Positions 34,101 through 37,820 of a DNA stretch of 37,820 bases are shown here, piece by piece (the stretch's first letter is position 1; each line of letters starts with the position of its first letter). The stretch is from Bacillota bacterium (GTDB lineage: Bacteria; Bacillota; Clostridia; Peptostreptococcales; Anaerovoracaceae): the NCBI GenBank assembly GCA_030530285.1, contig JAUMVD010000017.1, positions 1 through 37,820 of the forward strand, written 5' to 3'. The notes under the pieces were generated by a model that saw only the letters and a list, made by a program, of their open reading frames with translations, ran no database searches and was not told where the DNA came from. The position numbers and the translations under genes were made by a program.

Positions 34101-34610
34101 TTCCGGGGTGAAGATGTCCACGATCCCGCCTCTGATGCTGTATTCACCGCGGCTTTCGATGGCCGCCGTGCGTTCATAGCCCATGAGGGCCAGTTTGTTT
34201 CTGAGTGCTTCGATATCGACGTCCTGCCCTCTGGTGATTTCGATGACGTTGCCGGTGAAGACTTCCTTAGGCGGCAGCTTCCTGATGGCGCCCGTTACGG
34301 GAGCGATGATGGTAATGTCCTGTCCCGAGACTGCGGCTTTGATGACTTTCATGCGTTCCAGCAGAGAATCGTTGTTTCTGGCCTCATACTGGATCAGGCT
34401 GTCATCCTCCGGCGGAAGCACCATGACGGGGGCCGGATCATCGCTTTCCAGAGCATTAAAAAAAGAAAGGTCCGACGCCAATCGTCTGGCCCTGTTCAAT
34501 GTAGGTACCACAATCAGACTCTGACCTTTTTGTTCTTTTATGATTTCCGATGCGATACGGGCTACGCGGCCTTCCGCGGCGCCCGCTATGTTAATCATCC
34601 CCTGCTTCAC
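31116..34610 (-). CDS. mfd: Transcription-repair coupling factor
   Basis: The 1164-aa Mfd dislodges RNA polymerase stalled at lesions and recruits UvrA. It has the N-terminal UvrB-like module (GEYSIRGGIVDIFTP), the RNA polymerase-binding tudor-like part (VHESHGIGRFTG), and a RecG-like translocase with CGDVGFGKTE, VDEEQRFGVRHKEK and GRVGRSE, then the C-terminal TRCF domain. It begins with GTG at 34610, with GAGG 10 nt upstream, or ATG at 34598, with AGGTGA upstream; both lie inside the end of pth. It overlaps dapB by 7 nt. Confidence 0.97.
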   Translation of the reverse strand: MKQGMINIAGAAEGRVARIASEIIKEQKGQSLIVVPTLNRARRLASDLSFFNALESDDPAPVMVLPPEDDSLIQYEARNNDSLLERMKVIKAAVSGQDITIIAPVTGAIRKLPPKEVFTGNVIEITRGQDVDIEALRNKLALMGYERTAAIESRGEYSIRGGIVDIFTPEGEYPYRIELFDTEVDSIRSFDPDTQRSTGNLKYVSIFPCSQIARDREIFAKASAKIAKAYDKQIKKLEKSGEKTEQSYNLRQRRDQLMEFAEGMVNIQYMEKFINYFYDETQYLWEYMDQPLIMIDDPARILETLQIFEKERADDIADILTDGRGISEDFVSMSATPDYYRLYDLPEKLGRDGYIFTPFVSTIKNAPFLTDLIQIKCRQTPVYNGKMNMLKSDVQGYINKGYAVTIVCSTPEREANIRDFVAMENLAGDIRILQGSLTAGMEFPDRNECFIWEGDIFGGSRRSRRPKKKDDSRASQIKSFADIKEGDLVVHESHGIGRFTGIQQLTVQGVSKDYLKVKYAGSDVLYIPVDQLGMLQKYIGGEDASPRLNKLSGNEWKATKAKAKAAVNDMAEELIKVSAARMREKGYAFSEDTVWQAEFEDSFPYTETEDQLRCAREIKADMERPVPMDRLLCGDVGFGKTEVAARALFKCVSDGKQAAVLVPTTLLANQHYYTLKGRFEQFPVKVEMLSRFRTAAQQKEIVKQLERGEVDLVIGTHRLLSNDIKFKDLGLLVVDEEQRFGVRHKEKIKQIRENIDVLTLSATPIPRTLHMSLSGIRDMSTIEEPPEDRYPVQTYVMEEDDFTIREAIEKELSRGGQVYVLYNRVEGINRVASDIKRLVPQARVAVGHGRMREAALEDMIMDFAEGEFDILVSTTIIESGMDIPNVNTMIVLDADRFGLAQLYQLRGRVGRSERIAYAYLMYRKDKNLSEVAEKRLRAIREFTEFGSGFKIAMKDLEIRGAGNLLGTEQSGHMLSIGYELYCKLLDEAVKRIETGMQAEEETADLPSADETVFNLPIPALIPHRYIDDEILRLQMYKKIAMVADNEDEADVIDELLDRFGDIPADTMNLIRISKIRTMAGRTGIREISQQGLKVKFSLWRTTKFPEGVIPALASAYGGKIKFNGGTDPYIRLTVGKQPDSPGYIKGILKELELFFEIADRRQKC

Positions 34611-35193
34611 CTTCGGTTGTCCTCTTTGTTTTTTTGGATGTATTGTATTTGTTCATCGCGATATCGATCCCCTGGCCGATGATGCAGGTCACTGCGTCCG
34701 CCGCCCTGTCTATGGTCTCCGACAGGGTCCCGGCTTCCTCTTCACTGACTCTGCCGCAGACATAGTCCTTCCAGTCGGCGCCGCCGCTGGCGCCGATGCC
34801 GATCCTGACTCTCGGGAATCCATCCTCCTGCAGCTGATAGATCACGGATTTCATGCCGTTGTGGCTTCCGGCGCTGCCCTTTTTTCTGATGCGGAGGGCG
34901 CCGGTCTCCAGATCCAGATCATCGTAGATGACGATGAGATTTTCGATAGGGATCTTGTAATAATCCATGACCTGCCGCAGTGATTCGCCGCTGAGGTTCA
35001 TGTATGTCTGGGGTTTGACCAGCAGTACCTTGGTGCCCTCGATCACGCCTTCACCGGTCAGTGCTTTGTGCTTCAGCTTGCTGACCTTGATCCCGTGCTT
35101 GGCTGCCAGAGCATCCAGGACCAGGAACCCCATATTATGTCTTGTATTTTCGTATTTTTTACCTGGGTTGCCCAGTCCTGCTATCACGTACAT
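34591..35193 (-). CDS. pth: Peptidyl-tRNA hydrolase
   Basis: The 200-aa enzyme frees tRNA from dropped-off peptidyl-tRNA. Motifs: GLGNPGKKY at 6-14, TRHN with catalytic H19, KPQTYMNLSG, YDDLDL and GSAGSHNG (the common form is GSAGGHNG). The C-terminus is a charged tail. No strong Shine-Dalgarno precedes the ATG; instead three tandem 13-nt repeats run directly up to it. It follows prs by 49 nt and overlaps mfd by about 20 nt. Confidence 0.96.
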   Translation of the reverse strand: MYVIAGLGNPGKKYENTRHNMGFLVLDALAAKHGIKVSKLKHKALTGEGVIEGTKVLLVKPQTYMNLSGESLRQVMDYYKIPIENLIVIYDDLDLETGALRIRKKGSAGSHNGMKSVIYQLQEDGFPRVRIGIGASGGADWKDYVCGRVSEEEAGTLSETIDRAADAVTCIIGQGIDIAMNKYNTSKKTKRTTEGEAGDD

Positions 35194-35232
35194 ATCACTC
35201 TAACGTATTCATCTAACGTATTCGTCAAACGT
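35194..35232. repeat. Three tandem 13-nt repeats abutting the pth start codon
   Basis: The units are 35194-35206, 35207-35219 and 35220-35232; on the minus strand each reads ACGTTnGAnnnAT (ACGTTTGACGAAT, ACGTTAGATGAAT, ACGTTAGAGTGAT). The last unit touches the pth ATG. They fill nearly all of the prs-pth gap. Confidence 0.85.
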
Positions 35233-35242
35233 ATGAATTGTT

Positions 35243-36193
35243 TTAGTCAAAAAGTTTGCTGATGGATCCGTTGGTATGGATTCTGTTCATGGCTTCAGCG
35301 AACAGCGGTCCTACCGAAAGGATCTTCATCTTATCGATCAGCTTGCTGTCGTCTATCGGCATGGTGTTGAGAAGAACCAGTTCTTCGATGGCGGAGTCTT
35401 CTATTCTCTCGATGGCCGGGCCTGACAGCACCGGGTGAGTCGCGCATGCCTTGACGCTCTTGGCGCCCAGTTCTTTCAGGGCGTTGGCGGCGTTGGTGAT
35501 GGTTCCCGCCGTATCGATCATGTCATCCACCAGAATGCAGTTCTTGCCTTCTATGTCTCCGATGATGTTCATGATTTCGCTGACGTTCGGACGCGGTCTT
35601 CTCTTATCTACGATGGCGATCGGGCAATCCAGCGGTTCCGCCATGTTTCTGGCTCTCGGCACGCTGCCGTGATCCGGTGAAACGATAACCATATCTTCGA
35701 TATTCTCTTCCGCGAAGTATTTCGTAAGGATCGGGAGGCCTACCAGATGATCTACAGGAATGGTGAAGTATCCCTGAATCTGCGCCGCGTGCAGGTCCAT
35801 GGTGACGACTCTGTCCGCTCCTGCCGTTACCAGCATGTCAGCTACCAGCTTGGCCGTGATCGGATCTCTGGCCTTTGCTTTTCTGTCCTGTCTGGCGTAT
35901 CCGTAATACGGGATGACCGCGCTGATCCTTCCTGCGGATGCTCTCTTCATCGCGTCGATGGTGATGAGGAGCTCCATCAGGTTATCATTGACCGGGTTGC
36001 ATGTCGACTGTATTACGAAGCAGTCCACACCTCTTACTGTTTCTCCTAAATTTACACTGACTTCTCCGTCGCTGAACTTCTTTACCTCCAACTTTCCCAG
36101 AGGTTTTCCCATTATCGATGAAATCTCTTCTGCCAGTTGCGGGTGTGAATTTGCCGCGAATACCTTGTAGCTTGAAAACATGCTGTTTTTCAT
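35243..36193 (-). CDS. prs: Ribose-phosphate pyrophosphokinase
   Basis: The enzyme makes PRPP from ribose-5-phosphate and ATP, for nucleotides, His, Trp and NAD. I start it at the ATG at 36193 (316 aa), 7 nt after AGGAG; the frame is open upstream but overlaps murC. Motifs: the ATP flexible loop YGYARQDRK at 97-105, [11 protein letters not shown] at 133-143, [11 protein letters not shown] at 172-182 and the PRPP loop DDMIDTAGT at 223-231. It follows murC by 19 nt. Its product is the substrate of pncB in this window. Confidence 0.97.
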   Translation of the reverse strand: MKNSMFSSYKVFAANSHPQLAEEISSIMGKPLGKLEVKKFSDGEVSVNLGETVRGVDCFVIQSTCNPVNDNLMELLITIDAMKRASAGRISAVIPYYGYARQDRKAKARDPITAKLVADMLVTAGADRVVTMDLHAAQIQGYFTIPVDHLVGLPILTKYFAEENIEDMVIVSPDHGSVPRARNMAEPLDCPIAIVDKRRPRPNVSEIMNIIGDIEGKNCILVDDMIDTAGTITNAANALKELGAKSVKACATHPVLSGPAIERIEDSAIEELVLLNTMPIDDSKLIDKMKILSVGPLFAEAMNRIHTNGSISKLFD

Positions 36194-36212
36194 TGCCTCT
36201 CTCCTTTTCTTA

Positions 36213-37640
36213 CTAGTCTTCGATCTTCTTATACTCTCTGGCGACCTTCTTGACCTGAGGTTTTTCCATCTCAAGCAGCATTTCGCCTACCTTGTAAATA
36301 TCTCCGGCTCCCATGGTCAGAACCAGATCTCCCGGCTCTGCGATTTCATAGACGAATTTCGCTATGTCATCAAATTCTCTAAAGAAATAAACTTCCTTCG
36401 TATTATCATGCTCACGGATTTTCTTCATGAGCAGTTCCGAACTGATTTTATGAATGTTTTTCTCTCTGGCCGGATAAATCTCCGCCAGCACGATCTTATC
36501 GGCCTGATCAAAGGCCGTGGCGAAGTCATCCATCAGCGCCAGGGTTCTGGTATATGTGTGCGGCTGGAACAGGCACCAGAGATTGTTGTGTTTCATCTTC
36601 TTGACCGCGGCCAGCGTCGCCTTGATCTCCGTAGGGTGATGGGCATAATCATCGATGACCCCGACGTTTCTCTGGGTCTTGCCCAGCACATCGAATCGCC
36701 TGTGGGTGCCCTTGAATTCGTTCAGGGTCTCCACGATGACATCGATTTCCACTCCCAACATGTGACAGCATGCAAAGGCCGCCAGAGCGTTTAGGATGTT
36801 ATGCTCTCCCGGTATCGAAAGCTGCACATTGCAGAGGACCTGGCCGCCGTGGTTGACATCGAACTGAGGCATTCCGTCTCTGCTGAAGTTGATGCCGCTG
36901 GCGAAGTAATCGCTGCCGGAATTCAGCCCGAAGGTGACCGCGTTAGGCAGTCCCTCAATGACGCTCTTGACAAAGGCATTGCCGTCGTATGCGATGACCG
37001 TCCCGTATTCAGGCACCAGTCTGGCGAATCTGTCAAAGGACTTGGCGATGTGTTCTACATCCTTAAAGTAATCCAGATGATCCGAATCGATGTTGAGGAT
37101 GATCTCAACGCTCGGCCTCAGTTCCAGAAAACTGTCCCTGTACTCACAGGCTTCCGTCACGAAATACTGCTTCTCGCCCACGTAAACGTTGCCGCCGATT
37201 TCATCCAGATTTCCCCCTACGAGGATCGTCGGCTTGCGGTCCGCATGCTTCAAGATCAAAGACACCATGGATGTAGTGGTCGTCTTGCCGTGGGTTCCTG
37301 AAATGGCGATGCTGTGATCGTATTCATCCATCAACGCGCCCAGGGCCTGAGCTCTGGTAACGGTAGGAATCCCCAGCTCTCTGGCTCTGGCCAGCTCCGG
37401 GTTATCATCACTTACCGCGACGGTATACACCACAAGATCGGCGCCCTCTACGTTCTTGGCTCTGTGTCCCAAAAAGATCTTGGCGCCGTTATCCATTAAC
37501 TTCTCTGTGATCTCGCTTTCTCTCATGTCTGAACCGGTGACTTCATATCCTCTGGACATAAAGACTTCGGCCACACCGGAAAGCCCGATTCCCCCAATAC
37601 CGATACAATGAATCTTCTTATATTTAGACAAATCTATCAT
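36213..37640 (-). CDS. murC: UDP-N-acetylmuramate--L-alanine ligase
   Basis: The 475-aa cytosolic enzyme adds L-alanine to UDP-MurNAc in peptidoglycan synthesis. The N-terminal nucleotide-sugar loop is GIGGIGLSG at 14-22, the ATP-binding GTHGKTTTT is at 115-123, and [18 protein letters not shown] and [10 protein letters not shown] follow in family order. AGGAGG lies 6 nt before the ATG. It is the first gene of murC-prs-pth-mfd-dapB, with a promoter at 37668-37698. Confidence 0.97.
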   Translation of the reverse strand: MIDLSKYKKIHCIGIGGIGLSGVAEVFMSRGYEVTGSDMRESEITEKLMDNGAKIFLGHRAKNVEGADLVVYTVAVSDDNPELARARELGIPTVTRAQALGALMDEYDHSIAISGTHGKTTTTSMVSLILKHADRKPTILVGGNLDEIGGNVYVGEKQYFVTEACEYRDSFLELRPSVEIILNIDSDHLDYFKDVEHIAKSFDRFARLVPEYGTVIAYDGNAFVKSVIEGLPNAVTFGLNSGSDYFASGINFSRDGMPQFDVNHGGQVLCNVQLSIPGEHNILNALAAFACCHMLGVEIDVIVETLNEFKGTHRRFDVLGKTQRNVGVIDDYAHHPTEIKATLAAVKKMKHNNLWCLFQPHTYTRTLALMDDFATAFDQADKIVLAEIYPAREKNIHKISSELLMKKIREHDNTKEVYFFREFDDIAKFVYEIAEPGDLVLTMGAGDIYKVGEMLLEMEKPQVKKVAREYKKIED

Positions 37641-37667
37641 TTGTTTCCTCCTAGCATAGTCAACAAA

Positions 37668-37698
37668 AGTATATCATACTTTATCTTACATTGGTCAA
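37668..37698 (-). promoter_or_regulatory. Promoter of the murC operon
   Basis: TTGACC (37698-37693) and TATACT (37673-37668) with an extended TGa on the minus strand. The spacer is 19 nt, longer than ideal. Transcription would start near 37661. Bases 37699-37771 hold no gene or clear signal. Confidence 0.65.
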
Positions 37699-37771
37699 AA
37701 AACTATATTCTCTTTTCATACTGTTTCAGGCTTTAAACTGCGTAAGTAAATAGTCAGAAAAGTAAAAAATA

Positions 37772-37820
37772 TGTAATGTGATAGGACATATGTTACAGAA
37801 ATAGATAAAAAATGAGAGAT
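37772..37820. repeat. Right copy of 49-bp terminal inverted repeat (IS-like end)
   Basis: An exact reverse complement of 4-52. The junction with unique sequence is at 37771/37772, beginning TGTAATGTGATAGG and running outward to AATGAGAGAT at the last base. Any continuation is outside the window. Both copies lie upstream of inward-facing genes. Confidence 0.75.

Noticed and set aside
1-37820. The window as a circular plasmid or a composite transposon
   Set aside because: The end repeats are inverted, not direct, so the ends do not join into a circle. The cargo is essential core genes, not typical transposon cargo.

Overview
The window looks like core chromosome of a Gram-positive, low-to-mid GC anaerobe of class Clostridia; I cannot name the genus. 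The evidence is strong AGGAGG-type ribosome sites, two T-box leaders, a LexA/DinR-type SOS box before uvrB, a eukaryote-type isoleucyl-tRNA synthetase and the murC-prs-pth-mfd gene order. Nearly all genes are intact housekeeping genes. There are no rRNAs, tRNAs, prophage genes or CRISPR arrays.

Layout. (1) 1-2587: a YfcE-type phosphoesterase with an apparently leaderless start next to an IS-like terminal repeat, a small membrane protein, and a D-serine dehydratase fused to a hotdog thioesterase. (2) 2738-3850: a small membrane protein and class II fructose-bisphosphate aldolase, ended by a strong bidirectional terminator. (3) 3961-12296, minus strand: nicotinate phosphoribosyltransferase with its own promoter inside uvrA, uvrBA under an SOS box, and a sodium:solute symporter behind a T-box whose specifier reads UAC (Tyr). 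(4) 12296-17271, minus strand: sbcDC, an intergenic cluster of three 47-nt repeats, and a PD-(D/E)XK-type nuclease gene whose stop codon lies in one repeat. (5) 17403-18830: citrate synthase. (6) 18854-22221, minus strand: a tightly overlapping set of EamA transporter, NUDIX CoA pyrophosphatase, omega-amidase-like nitrilase and BMP lipoprotein. (7) 22285-27454, minus strand: a P-loop protein, rlmN, an unknown protein, and ileS behind an Ile T-box. (8) 27879-30313: an ECF sigma factor and a membrane-anchored beta-propeller protein. (9) 30340-37640, minus strand: murC-prs-pth-mfd-dapB with short overlaps.

How the genes connect. uvrB, uvrA and mfd are the nucleotide-excision and transcription-coupled repair genes, and sbcCD handles hairpin ends. 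prs makes the PRPP that pncB uses. The two T-boxes sense uncharged tRNA-Tyr and tRNA-Ile. ECF sigma and propeller protein look like a regulator/anti-regulator pair.

The most unusual signals are the three-block 47-nt repeat family at 16269-16484 beside the nuclease gene, and a perfect 49-bp inverted repeat at the two window ends (4-52 and 37772-37820). The latter suggests both ends run into the same mobile-element terminus. Other points are the dehydratase-thioesterase fusion, the Tyr T-box on a symporter, the sigma/propeller pair, and short tandem repeats that abut two start codons.
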